From Tetracentron sinense (lineage: Eukaryota; Streptophyta; Magnoliopsida; Trochodendrales; Trochodendraceae), in contig CM026551.1 of assembly GCA_015143295.1 (NCBI GenBank), positions 14,061,827-14,125,826 on the forward strand: a DNA stretch of 64,000 nucleotides, given 5' to 3'. The translations under genes and the position numbers were made by a program. This document shows, in pieces, positions 10,443-23,959 of the stretch (within the stretch, counting starts at the first letter, position 1; every line of letters begins with the position of its first letter). The notes beneath the pieces were generated by a model. The model was not told where the DNA came from. It did not search any database and saw nothing but the letters and a program-made list of their open reading frames with translations.

Positions 10443-13430
10443 AATGGAGGAGCACAAATGGATTGAGGTTTTCTCATGTCTGATACAAGGTAGACTTATT
10501 GTAGACTTTCTTTGGTTTTGATTAGAAAATTGGTTTGCACACATCTCGACCTTTGATTCGAGCTGTGGCAGGAGTCTAAGGATAGGATGGCACCGGAAGA
10601 TACTTTACTTTGTGAGTTCAATCCTTTTGGTGCCTGCAACAAAAGGCCTGGAAAACTGTTCTTTATGCTTAGATGTACCTCAAGAAATCACAAGCTCGTC
10701 ATTTTGTGAAGCAAGATGGAAGGTCGTGAAAATGGTATGGATGGAATCGTGGAATTAAGTAAACCTTATGAGTCAGAATATGATTATTATGGCCCCCAAG
10801 CATGGAAGCACCTGTATAACTTGAACATGGATAGTTTGTTGGAAGGACGCCAGTACAAGGGGTTTTTGGAAATGCAACTTGGGAACCCAATGCTCAATCG
10901 AATGCGTAGTTTCATTTGTACGTTTTTGTTGTCTTTCTCGTGAAATGTAGAAGAACTGCTGTATCCAATGGATGATCCAGAGTAAGAAGTTTCACCAATT
11001 GGTTTGTAAAGGGATGAAACTCCTTCATTTATGATGGGTGCCTGCCACATTATTGATGTTTTTCGTTTTCTCTTACAAGAAGCTCCCTATTTTTTTGGAC
11101 CATTCAAAACGTCGGAAGAAGTTAATTCTAGATGTTATGGATGTGTTGTGTGTCCTGACTCCTTGGTTCTTCAGTTAATTCTAGATGTTGTGTGTCATTG
11201 AGATACCATTTCTACATCAGGGATGGACCTTTTCATCTTCATTGGGGATTTTATGGAATAATTATGTTTCCTAATGTTGCTCTTTCTAAGTATCTCGTGC
11301 GAATGGGGTGGGTTTTGTCGGTTTTTCATGTGGTCAGGAGCACCTAAGTATCTCTCATCTCCAGTTTGCGGATGATACTTTAATCTTTTGTGAAGCTTGT
11401 CATTCTCAGCTTCTTTATATTAGTTGTGTGCTCCGATGTTTTGAGGCAGTCTCGGGTCTTAGGGTAAATGTGAGATTGTCAGGGTTGGTGAGATAACCAT
11501 CACCAATCTTGACTTGCTAGCTTGTTGTCTAGGTTGTAAGTCAGGATCCCTCCCATCTAGTTATCTGTGCCTTCCCCTAGGTGCCTCTTTTAAATCCAAA
11601 GCAGTTTGGAATCGAGTTATCGAAAAATTCTCCTCCTGATTAATGGGCTAGAAATCGTCCTTCATATCAAAGGGAGGTAGGTTGACCCTCATCAAAAGCA
11701 CTTTTAGGAATCTCCTGACCTATTTCATGTCTATTTTGTCAATACCTAATTCTATAGCCAGGACCTTAGATCGTCTTCAGCATAGTCACAAAAATTGGAG
11801 TTTTTTTGAAAAAATCGCGTTTTAAACGCGAATAATGGCCTCAGCAATTAAATCGGCGATTAAATTGCCTTTTTTTGAATAAATCGACGATTCGCATTTT
11901 AATTGCGAAAAACGCGTTTAAATCGCGAAAATCGTGAATCGCGTGTATTAAACGCTAACCGATTTTTTTGTTAATTTTTTGATTCTCTTAGGGGCAAAAC
12001 TGTAATATGCCTTTATAAAACATAAAACCCTTAGGTTACTATTCACCGTCGATTAGTTCGGAAGAAAGGAGATTCAAAAGAGATGAAGGAGAAGAAGAAG
12101 GAGAAGAAGGAAAAGAAGGAGAAGAAGAAGGGTTACCTCGCAGCCTCTCGCCTCGACAGCCAACCTCTCACGGTCTTCCTCTTGCCTCGACAGCCAGCCC
12201 CTCACGGTCTTCCCAAACAATCTCTCATGGGCTCACCTCGATAGGATCTTAACCGGTAAGCCTCTCTCTCTCTCTCTTTTTTTTTTTTTGATCTTTGTTT
12301 CCCTTTTTTTTTTGTATATATATATTTAAAATTTTTAGCAGATCTTTTGGTGACTGATTTGTTATTGTATTCTGGTTGCATGGTTGAGTTTTCTTTAATT
12401 TCAAGCATGTTTTTCTCTGCTTTGTTTTAAGTGATCTTTGTTCGATTTTAGCGGTTTTAGGGTTCCTGATTTTGTTCTTTTGGGAAACAAATCTCAAATC
12501 TCTATGATTAGGGTTAGGGTTAGTTTCAAAACTCACTTTTTTTATAAAAAATTATGATGAATATGAACCAGCCATGGGTTTTGTAACTGCTAATGGCTGC
12601 AGAAAACATGCGTTAAGCATGGAAACCACCTCTGCCCCATCTGTCGTTCCAGATGGAAATCCATTCACGACTTCTGTTTTCTTCAAGCCAGGTAAAAATC
12701 AAAATTAGCAAATTTATGAATGAAGCCCCCAATTTTTTTAGATCTTTGTTTCCTCTTCCGTAAGAACGAAGCCCCCAATTTTTTTCCTCTTCTAAAAACA
12801 AATTTCGGGTTAATTTTTTTTTTCTCATTTATTTTTTGTTTATGCAAACCCTATCTTTTACTTGGAGAGAACTGCTATTGATTTACTTGGAGAGAACTGC
12901 TATTGATTTGCCATTGAATTGCTATTTATTTTTTGTTCATGCAAACCCTATCCTTGATGTTGTGCTTTTTGCTGAAAATGATGTTAAGGAATAAGGAGTG
13001 GGACTGTTTTGCCTTTCCAAGCACTTGAAACTTATTGTTCTTTTACCTATAAACTTATCATTCTTGCCGTAAATGATGTTAAAGAATTGTTTTGCTGTAA
13101 ATGATGTTAATGGTTGCCGCGCGGATGGTCTGAATGGTCTGACTCTGAGATAGGGGTTATCACTTATCAGAGTCATATGCATGAATAATTTGGAACTAAT
13201 TCAGAAATCAAATCATCCCATATTTATGTGTAGCTTCTTATATCTTGGATACCTTTTTTTTAATAGTTAATTTGTACTTTATTTTGGAAGACTTTATTTT
13301 GAATGACTGTATCACTGATTCACTGTATGTATGATCATGCTTAATTACTTATATTATGAATTATTTTGTGCCTTTTCTTTTCTTTAGGGACTAGGGTTTG
13401 AAATTTTGAATCAAAGTATCAAAGTTAACC

Positions 13431-15598
13431 ATGCCAAGAGCTAGAGATCCTTTTTGGGAGTATTTAACTAAAGAAGAGGGGACAACGATTCGATGTAATT
13501 TTTGTCAAGAAGTGTTTGTGGGTAGAATTACCCGTATGAAGTTTCATTTTTCAAAGTTATTAGGAAGAGATGTGCGGCCTTGTCCTTCAGTGCCTGATTT
13601 TGTTAATGAAATGGCACTAGAGGTCGTACAAGAGATAGATTCGCGTAAAAAGGCAAAGATAATGCAACTCGTACGGGTAATTCTCAAGTTGGTGGTGCTA
13701 GTGGAAGTTCTACGGGATCAACTGGGCATGCAAGCACAACTTGTGGTAGCCTAGGTCCTCAAGGAAAAGGAGGTCAGCCAAAGGTAATGCAACTCGTAAA
13801 GAAGAAAGAAAAAGAGCTTGCAGATCATTTGATGGCAAAGGCTTTGGTGGCGAATAATTTTCCGTTTCAATTGGCAAGATCGCAAGAGTTTCAGGATGCC
13901 ATCACAGCTGTTGCGAATCATGGCCCAGGTGATGGTCTCCCAAGTAGTGAAACCTTTAGGGTGAAGTTATTGGCAAACTTGAAGGAGGAAGTAGAAGAGT
14001 ATGTTAAGAACATTAAAAAATCTTGGGAAACAACTGGGTGTACTATCATGTCTGATTCTTGGACTGATGGAAAGAAAAGGCTACATGTGAACTTGTTAGT
14101 GGCATGTCCTAAAGGGACAATATTTTAAAAAAGTGAGTGTACGGTGGGGAAGAAGAAAGATGCGACATTCATTGCGAATTTCATCTCATCTGGGATCGAA
14201 GAAATTGGAGAAGAAAATGTTGTCCAATTCATATTAGACAATGCTTCCAATTACAGTGCGGCTGGAAATATTATTGAAGATAGATATCCAAATATCTTCA
14301 AGACATTATGTACAACACACTGTTTGGATTTGATTTTGGAGAGTATAGATGAGCTTCCTCATGTGAAGCCAATTTTGGAAAATGCAAGACTTATTGTGAA
14401 GTTTTTGTACAAGTTTCAACATGTTCTTGATTTGATGAGATTACACACACAAAATAGAGAACGAAAAAGGCCCCGTGCTACTAGATTTGCAACACAATTT
14501 CTGTGTTTGCAATCTATTCTTAAAGAGGAACAAGCTTTACGGTTTATGATTGCTTCAGCTAAATGGAGAGCTCTTCCTCAAAGCAAGACACAAGAAGGAA
14601 TAGAAGTTTTTTTTTTTTGGAAGGAAGGAATAGAAGTTACAAATATAATACAAGGTAATATGTTTTGGGAGAAGGGCAGAGAGATAATCCATACAGTAGA
14701 GCCTCTTGTTAGGGTTCTACGAATGGTAGATGGTGATGGTTCTACTATGGGATATTTATATGAAAGCATGGATAGGGCAAAAGAGGCAATTAAAGAAGTA
14801 TATAGAGACAACTCTGAGAAGTATATGCCTCTTTGGAAGATAATAGATGATAGATGGAACAAGACATTACACATTCCCTTGCATGCAGCTGCCGCTTACT
14901 TGAATCCTTACTTGTTTTATAATAAACTTGTGAAAGTGGATAAGGAAGTGAGGGTAAGCATTGAGATGATAATTAATAAGATGATCCCTAGTTTTGAAGA
15001 GAGAAAGCAGTTTAACAAGGAGCTAAAAAGTTACCACCAACTAGATAATGACATCTTTACCACATGGGCAGTTGATTTCCTTTTGGATTCACATCCAAGT
15101 AAGTATACATTTATTTTCAATTTTGAATTTTGATTAAGATTTTAAATTTTATAGTTAAATTTTTTTAATTATGTATTTGTATTGTACTTAGGGGTTTGGT
15201 GGGATATGTGCGGTAGTCTAATCCCGACCATTCAGAAGGTGGCAATCAAATTGCACAGTCAACCATGTAGTGCCTCGGGTTGTGAAAGAAATTGGAGTGC
15301 TTTTGAGGCCGCACACACGAAGAAACGAAACAGATTAGAGCCAAATAAATTACATGATTTAGTGTTCGTTCGTATGAACTTGCATTTGATGAAGACAAGT
15401 GCAAGTAAAGAAAAGAATGATTCAGAACCAATTAGTCTTGAGAAAATTTTGCCATTCCCAGATATTCCTGAAGTTGAAGGGGATCATGACCTTGAAGTTG
15501 AAGATGGAGCATCATCTTCCAATGAAAGTTTAGAGAATGAAGAGAGTGCAGGCTGTGCAGCTATTGATTATCTAGATTTTGATGCAACTTTTCTGTGA
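13431..15598 (+). pseudogene. hAT transposase (BED finger, DUF659, C-terminal dimerisation domain), disrupted
   Basis: Seen: starts MPRARDPFWEYLTKEEGTTI with a BED-type finger (CNFC near 13497, then KFHFSK). A Ser/Gly-rich linker continues in another frame at about 13670-13780, so a frameshift lies near 13665. 13787-14128 is DUF659-like (SWETTGCTIMSDSWTDGKKR). A second disruption near 14125-14150 leads into QFILDNASNYSAAG and TTHCLDLILE (14150-15110). A likely intron 15102-15191 precedes CSASGCERNWSAFEAAHTKK and the hAT dimerisation region, ending in an acidic tail at 15598. Acts by cut-and-paste in the nucleus; this copy cannot make a full enzyme. A 30-bp in-frame insertion is at 14609-14638. 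Confidence 0.9.
14595..14638. repeat. Micro-insertion in the transposase gene (T10ggaagg between 14-bp duplications)
   Basis: aaggaatagaagtt occurs at 14595-14608 and again at 14625-14638, with ttttttttttggaagg between. The added 30 bases keep the frame (10 codons). Resembles a minimal antisense retroposition product: poly-A tail plus six bases with a target duplication. Confidence 0.75.
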
Positions 15599-16756
15599 TT
15601 GAGAAATTCAAGTGAAATGATTTTATTTTGTAGTTGGTTGAACTTCGTAATACTTTTTTGTTGATGGAATTGTAAGGATAAACAACCAGTCTTTTGTTTT
15701 TAATTTGAAGGAGTTGATGATGTCTTGGTAAATTTTGATGCTTTGTTGGAATGAAGTGGATGTTGAAATGATATGATGAATATATTATTGTTGATAATAT
15801 TAAGAGTTGATGATGACTTAGATATATTAATTAATATCATATTTATATTTTATAAAAAAAATATTTCCCCGATTTTTTCCGAACTTGAACCATACCGAAT
15901 TATTCCCGAATCCGAATTTTTTCCCAAATTTTACCGAATTTTTCCCGAATTTTCCGCATTTTTCCGAACTTGAACCCTGCCGAATTATTCCCGAATCCCG
16001 ACTTTGTGACTGGTTTTCAGTGCAATTTTCTTTGGGGCGGGTCTGGTGAGAAAAAAAAATGTCACCTTGTAGCGTGGAAATCCATCTGTGTCCCTCTTTG
16101 TGATGGGGGCCTCAACTTTGCTCCAACTAGTCAAATCAATAAGGTTCTCTTGGGAAAATGAGTTTGGCAGTTTGGTGTCGAGCATGAGAGTTTATGGCGG
16201 AGGGTCATTGTTGCAAAATATGGAGAACTCTCTTGTTGGAAACCAAAGGCGGTTCGAGGCTCACATGATGTTGGTCTTTGGAAATGTATCATGAGTGTGA
16301 CAAAGTTACTTGATCCTCACGTTAGGTTTAAGATCAGGAATGAGTATGAAACTCTCTTTTGGAAAGATTTATGGCGTGGCCCGTCGAGACTTCAGGATTA
16401 CTTCGGGAGCATCTTTCTCCTTGCCCTTAACAAGGATGCTTTAGTTTCTTACTATGTAGAGAAGGGTGGGGCGTGAGTCCGTGTGGTGCCCCCGCCTGTG
16501 TCGCAATCTGAATGATTGGGAAGTGGAAGTCTTCCAACTCCTCTTGAGGAGATTGAGTTCCTCATCTGTTGTCCCTCAGCTTCGAGATTGTAGGTTATGG
16601 TGTAGGACCAACAAAGGTCGGTTCTCAGTGAGATCCTTATTACAGTCCCTTGGCCGAATACCAGTGCACTCCTTTTCCCATAAGGCTGTTTAGTTCTCAG
16701 GAATTCTGTCAAAGATATCTTTCTTCCTCTGGGTTGTAACATTGAATAAGATTCTT

Positions 16757-17544
16757 TTTTTTAATTGGTAAATCATATATATTAAAGCAAAGTAAAAGAA
16801 CAATTTACAGAGGCGTAAACTAACTACAAAAGCACAAGAAACAACAAGAAAGAAAGTAAATACAAGCCCACACGGCTACGAGGTAACCTCAACAATAAGC
16901 GACATCACTCACTTCTTGCCCCATAGGACTTGTGGAGCTCCATACCACTATCAACTGCTACACACGAGATAAGATCCTCAGGTCGGATGAAGATGAATTC
17001 TCAAAATCCCTACCATTCCTCTCCTTCCAAATAGCCCACGAAAGAGCCCTGGGCAAAAGAGTCCTGATGGATTCCTTAGCTCCCACCGAAGCCGACAAAT
17101 GCCATCCAGATAAGAAGCTCAGAAAGGATGAAGGGAAGACCCACTATACTCCCATCCGAGCCAAGAAATAAGCCCAAACCCTAAAAACAATCGGGCAATG
17201 TAAGAGCAAATGATCTACAAGACTCTTCCGCCTTCAGGCACAAATAGCAGCGGTTTGCCAAACTCTACCCTCTCCTCTTCAATTGATCCAAAGTAAGGAT
17301 TTTATTTAAACCAGAGGAAAAATGATACCTTCGTGGGAACCGGGTTAGCCCACACAGCCTTATGAGGAAAGGAACGCGGAAAGACAGGACCAAGTGACTA
17401 CAATAGTGACCGCACTGAAAATCAGCCGTTGTTACTACGAGACCACATCCTAATATCACTAATCTGGGATCTGGGGACGGAGGCACTCAACTGTGCCAAC
17501 AGACGCTGCATATCCTCAATCTCTCAATCATTCAACGCTCTCCT
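16757..17544 (-). mobile_element. Antisense L1-type LINE 3' fragment inside the unit B LINE
   Basis: Seen: begins with a T8 tract (poly-A of a minus-strand element) and an AT-rich tail, then reads on the minus strand as zf-RVT-like sequence, including SGLNKILTLDQLKRRG near 17265-17340. It interrupts the unit B LINE where unit A is continuous (about 9208-9217), with loss of about nine target bases. It belongs to a different LINE subfamily from its host. No clean target duplication is visible. Confidence 0.82.
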
Positions 17545-18235
17545 CATTTAAAGAGTAGAGGGTGGAATTTGGCAATTCGTTGTTATTTGTGCCTGACCGT
17601 GGAAGAGACGGTTGATCACTTGACCTTGCACTGTCCGGTTGTCCTTGAGATTTGGGCCTTTTTCCTCACTAGGTTAGGTGTGGAGTGAGTCTTCCCTTCC
17701 TCCTTGTTGAACTTCTTATCAGGTTGGAAATTGACGATAATAGTGGGGACTAAGGAAGCAATTTGGTTTAGACTACCTGGAGCTATCTCATGAGGTGTGT
17801 GGAAGGAACGAAATTGTCGCGCGTTTGACAATTCCTCCTCTCCCAATTCTCTCATACTGGCCCGTATTCGGCGCATGATTATGGATTGGTCGTCTATCAC
17901 TCCGGTGGGAGATGAAGTAGGGGCTATTTTGGTGTGAGGAGCCATGTTTTGTGGGCCATTGGCTATGGCTTTCTCTGTTTTCCCTTTACATGTTGTTTTC
18001 GTTTTTGTTTGCTTTGCTTTCCTTGGTTCGCTCATGGTGAACTTTGTTTGCTTGTTCCTTTATATATATTTAATGTCTTGATTACCGATCAAAAAAAAAA
18101 TGTTGCTATTTCTAACAATTTCGTTATCCATTAGGCTCTCACGGCCAGACCCCAGTTATACCCAAGTTCACTCTGATATGTAATTATTGTTGTTAGGGTT
18201 ACAACATAAGTGTGACTTCAATACTTTTCCTACAG

Positions 18236-18761
18236 GCAGGAACTCAGTTTTGGGATGAGAAACTGGAAAACGATCTTGCTGAAGGCTGAGTCAGTAGTAC
18301 TGCTTTTGACAGGTGGGTACGACCCAAAATAGATAGCATCTTCTGCACTTTGTCGAGTGATAATTGATTCCTGGTACGATGAAACATGTCCAGGTACTGT
18401 ATGGTACTTTTTGCCGGAATTGCAGCTGAAGCTCTTGTTTATGGAGAGGCAGAGGGTGGAGAAAATGACGAGAATCTATTCAGGAGCATCTCTGTTCTTC
18501 TGCAACCCCCATTATCTGTTGCACAGGTCTCTGAGTCACTACCTGATGGGTTTCTATTAATACTAACAAGCAGATACTGAACTTTGGTATTTTCTTTATT
18601 TTATAGATGTCAAAACGGCGAGGTGGTCAGTTCTACAATCATACAATCTCCTCAAATGGCATAAAAATGCTCATCGAGCTGCTGTTAAAGCTCTAGAAAG
18701 TGGTGGCAGTCTTAGTGTTGTCATCAGGAGGATTGTAGAAGCGATGCCTTCTAATAGATGA
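18236..18761 (+). pseudogene. Decayed duplicate of exons 5-7 of the FtsH-like gene
   Basis: Exon copies: 18236-18312, 18394-18526 and 18607-18761, with splice sites kept. The exon 5 copy has a TGA at 18287-18289 where the intact gene has CGA (Arg). The exon 6 copy still reads FAGIAAEALVYGEAEGGEND. The exon 7 copy is one base shorter near 18615, shifting the frame. These exons cannot replace 9916-10442, but the preserved splice sites could still give aberrant read-through transcripts. Confidence 0.93.
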
Positions 18762-19240
18762 AATGGAGGAGCACAAATGGATTGAGGTTTTCTCATGTCT
18801 GATACAAGGTAGACTTATTGTAGACTTTCTTTGGTTTTGATTAGAAAATTGGTTTGCACACATCTCGACCTCTGATTCGAGCTTTGGCAGGAGTCTCAGG
18901 ATAGGATGGCACTGGAACATACTTTACTTTGTGAGTTCAATCCTTTTGGTGCCTGCAACAAAAGGCCTGGAAAACTGTTCTTTATGCTTAGATGTACCTC
19001 AAGAAATCACAAGCTCGTCATTTTGTGAAGCAAGATGGAAGGTCGTGAAAATGGTATGGATGGAATCGTGGAATTAAGTAGACCTTATGAGTCAGAATAT
19101 CATTATTATGGCCCTCAAGCATGGAAGCATCTGTATAACTTGAACATGGGTAGTTTGTTGGAAGGACGCCAGTACAAGGGGTTTTTGGAAATGCAACTCG
19201 GGAGCCCAATGCACCAAGTCACCAACATGGTTGACAAGTA

Positions 19241-19284
19241 TTGAAGTAATATTAAATTTTTTTTTGGTTGAAGTAATATTAAAT
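19241..19284. repeat. Micro-insertion (T8gg between 17-bp duplications)
   Basis: ttgaagtaatattaaat at 19241-19257 is repeated exactly at 19268-19284 with ttttttttgg between. Same form as the insert at 14595-14638. Confidence 0.72.
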
Positions 19285-20805
19285 GTTTGAGTTCTAAAAT
19301 ATAAATGTATCAATAATTAAGAAAGTAATAGACTCTATTTAAAAATAATCAGAAAATAAATTCACGAGAAAATATGTTAATGATATTTGTATATTTAAAT
19401 ATATTCTCGACCTCCTTTTTGTAATTTTGAGGATTTAACGCAATTTTTGAAAATTTCCTGGTAATGCCATGTGAAAAATTAATTCTCAAAAACATTTAAA
19501 TATTCTTACTTTGAAATTAGCCTATTATATTTCAGCAATTGTTTTTATTTTATTATGTAATAATTTTTCCTTAAAGCATTTTTTCATTTTTCAGACACGG
19601 TTATGTTTAACATTCAAAATCTAATAAGAATAGCTTCCTCTTGTTGAGTAGGGGAGCACACATTTGTCAGGCTCCTCCAGAAGAAGTAAATTATGCGGAT
19701 ACGTATGTTGCTATAATCATCTTTTGGCTATGAACTTCTTGAACAGCATTTAGATTAAGTCATGACTTCCAACTTCAGATGAAGAAATTGAGGTTTGGCC
19801 CTTTCAAAGGCATTCTTGGGCTAACGGAGCATCACCCAGTGTTAACCAGGTGTGCAAATAACTGTCAGACTTTAGTAATCAAGCTTTCAAATGCATAAGC
19901 TTCTGAGATCCCATTTTTGCCTCCTGTTCGTTGTTTTAGACAATTATTGTTCTGAATTTGAAAAAAAAGATCTGTGGGGAACAGGACTTTACTTGATATG
20001 TATGTTCTTCAGTGTTTTGTTTTGGTTATATATACATATATATAATATGCTCCAAGAAATGTTGTGGATGATGCGTCCTTTCATACATTGTTAATGTGGC
20101 GCTCACTGTCTCTCTTTCCTCATATGCCATCTGCACAGCTATGTTTGTAAATAATATCTTCAGTCTAAAAGATTAGTGATATGTGTTTTTTTTCCTTCTT
20201 AAAATGGGTATATATTATCTCAGGTCCATGGGTGTAGCTGCTCACAATGTTAAAGACCCAAAGGTAAAGGAATGCGCCCTGGGGACTCATCAAAGAGGTC
20301 TGACATGAGTCTGTGGGCACCCAATGTTTTGCTTTGTGTGTTAATTCTTATCTCTCACATCCCACGCGATTCACAGCCTTTGAATTTGCAAGCCATCATC
20401 ATTATTTCTGCATAGAACTAGTAGCAAAACTGGATCTTTTAATTTTCATACAGGTGATTTTATTATTCTCTAGGCCTCGTTTTCAGTATGACCAAAGTCT
20501 AAACAGGAATATTCTGTTTTCAAACGACATTTTTGCCTGGATCATGGGTATATAAAAGCAGGCTGTTCTTCTTGTTTAGAATTGTGAAACATGGATTTGT
20601 GCCAGTACTGTTATACTTGCATTATAACAGGATCTAGAAAACAGAGGCCATCCAACATATAGAAAAGGGAGTCATTCTATATTAGGTATAGAAACAAAAA
20701 AGATCTGTTGTCAGTCAATTCAAACTGGAAAAACAATGGGAGAAAACTGAGTAAAAAATCAGAATTGTAAGAAAGCAAAGCATTGTATCTACTATGGTTG
20801 TTTTG
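19285..20805. other. Intergenic region with weak exon-like stretches
   Basis: Between the duplication and the peroxidase gene. Plus-strand stretches with plausible splice sites occur at about 19779-19849 (acceptor ttcag, donor gtgtgc) and 20224-20262 (reads SMGVAAHNVKDPK). Phases do not join convincingly and I recognise no family. The rest is AT-rich without a gene. The last ~100 bases should hold the peroxidase 3' UTR. Confidence 0.35.
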
Positions 20806-22550
<1,745 letters not shown>

Positions 22551-23292
22551 TTTCTTCTCCGATTTCTTCTTCTTTCTTGAATTTTATTTCTTGCAGAGTA
22601 ATAGCAATTACTGATCAAAGCAGAGAGTTTCAGACAAAAGTTGCAGAAGGAAAGATGATATTTAAACCCAATAAAAGAGGGCGGGAGCTAATTATATAAC
22701 AGAAGCGGTTTGTGATATGACAAAAATACCCTTTCAAAATAACTGAAATGGATAATGCTAGTCTCATCTCATTTTCTCTTTTCCTCAATTTCTCTAGGGA
22801 CCAACAAGCGTCCTCAATTTTGGGTTTGGGCTGGGGCACCCCTAACCCTACCCCGCCTGGCAAGACTTCTATCTCGTTCCCATCCCAAACCCGGGTTGGG
22901 GCGGATGACCCCATCCCGTTTATCGAAACCCTTCTTAGCCCCGTCCTGTTAAGCAATAGTCGGGGCAAGGCGAGTTGGTGCTATTATACAATAAGATATT
23001 AAAATAATTTTAAAATTAATTTAAGGATAAAATAGACATTTAAATTATAAATGGGGTAAGGCGAGGTGAGGCAACTTACATCCATCCCTAGCCTTAACCC
23101 GGGTCAGATTTAGCCATATTTCTCATGCCCGCCCCTACCGGTTTCTGACCCTCCCAAACCCATCCCAATAGGGGTGGGTTGGGGCAGGTGACCCGATTAA
23201 CCCGGCCCATTGCGATCACTGTTAATTTTCTTGGTTGCCTTTGCAAAGGGTTTCGTGTGTACATGGTAAAGAAAGTATAAGAAGAAAGAAGA
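22551..23292. other. Peroxidase 5' flank and GC-rich dispersed repeat
   Basis: 22551-22740 should be the peroxidase leader and promoter. 22810-23220 is a repeat-like stretch rich in cccaaaccc, ggttggggc and cccggccc words, resembling 700-940 and 4030-4340. No coding exon seen. Confidence 0.4.
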
Positions 23293-23463
23293 GGAATGCT
23301 AGCCCTACTCTTGGTCAACCTCTACTCTCATCATCCATCAATCACCTGTCCATTTTATTGAAATTTAAAGCACTGTGTCAAAAAAAAAAGAAAAAAGAAA
23401 AAAGTGAACAAGTGGCAGTAAAGAGTGAGAGTATGAGTTGACTAAGAGTAAGGCTAGCATTCC
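23293..23463. mobile_element. Small foldback element (MITE-like), 171 bp
   Basis: Left end ggaatgctagccctactctt and the reverse complement of the right end (ggaatgctagccttactctt) match over about 38 bases, followed by gtcaac and tactctca in both arms. The centre is A-rich. Target duplication is not clear. A partial relative may lie near 505-560. Confidence 0.72.
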
Positions 23464-23959
23464 TCCAAGGGGCTAGCATTCCCCAACTGAAATTTGATGG
23501 AGGATTAGCTTGTTCCTCGTAGGGTTATAGCATTCCCCGACTTTTGACGGTCCAGATTGTTTAAAGACATCCTATATTAACGACATTATTATAAGTAAGA
23601 TAGGACTGAGTATCTTATACTTCCATTTTTATTTGCAAAACCCATTAAAAACAGTTTTTTAATTAAAAAAATAATAATTAATATAAAAAAAACCAAGGAT
23701 GGGTGAGTGAACCCTAGGGGTGGGTGAAGCTTACCCATGGTTAAGGGGTGTCAAAGGAGACACGTGGCGACCTCTAGGGGTTCCAACTTGAGAGATTCTC
23801 TCAAGTTGCAACTTGAGAGAATCCTGGGCCTAAAAGTTTTAAACCTATTTCAGAGTTGCCCTGAAAACAGCTAGCTTTCTGCAACTGAAGAAATCTCGAA
23901 ACCAATCTCTTCGTTTCCCTACTCAGAAATCCATTGTTTCAACTAACCCTTTTACTCCA

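Larger units (their letters stand above)
11781..16012 (+). mobile_element. hAT-family DNA transposon, 4.2 kb
   Basis: Seen: flanked by 8-bp duplications gtcttcag (11773-11780) and gttttcag (16013-16020), one mismatch. The matching uninterrupted site is in unit A at about 8471-8478. Ends read catagtcacaaa at the left and, reversed, cagtcacaaag at the right, so the short terminal inverted repeats agree apart from a 2-base gap. Subterminal zones are full of short repeats: aatcgcg/aaacgcg at 11810-11950 and ccgaatt/cccgaa at 15870-16005. A transposase relic lies at 13431-15598, preceded by a purine-rich leader (12060-12135). Known: 8-bp target duplication, BED finger and C-terminal dimerisation domain define hAT elements. 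Confidence 0.93.
11290..18100 (+). mobile_element. Second copy of the same LINE (unit B), split by two later insertions
   Basis: Begins after the 11273-11289 copy of the target word, runs to 11780, resumes at 16021 after the hAT element, is split again at about 16757-17544 by an antisense LINE fragment, and ends in an A10 tract at 18091-18100 followed by the 3' target copy. It is a passenger of the tandem duplication, not an independent insertion: same 5' truncation point, same poly-A position and same flanks as 7973-9780. More decayed than the unit A copy (for example about 13 bases missing near 11467). Confidence 0.92.
7571..19207 (+). repeat. Intragenic tandem segmental duplication (unit A 7571-10888, unit B 10889-19207)
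   Basis: Unit A covers the 3' half of intron 4, a LINE, exons 5-7 and about 450 bases of 3' flank. Unit B repeats all of this in the same order and orientation. Junctions share the 5-bp word aatgc: 7571-7575, 10889-10893 and 19208-19212, consistent with a microhomology-type tandem duplication. Unit B is about 5 kb longer, accounted for by the hAT element (11781-16012) and an antisense LINE fragment (about 16757-17544). The two units are close to identical apart from these insertions and scattered changes. Confidence 0.93.

Noticed and set aside
19590-20330. Possible multi-exon gene on the plus strand (APPEEVNYAD, EIEVWPFQRHSWANG or KKLRFGPFKGILG, GVAAHNVKDPK)
   Set aside because: Splice phases do not agree between the pieces and I recognise no family; left as exon-like only.
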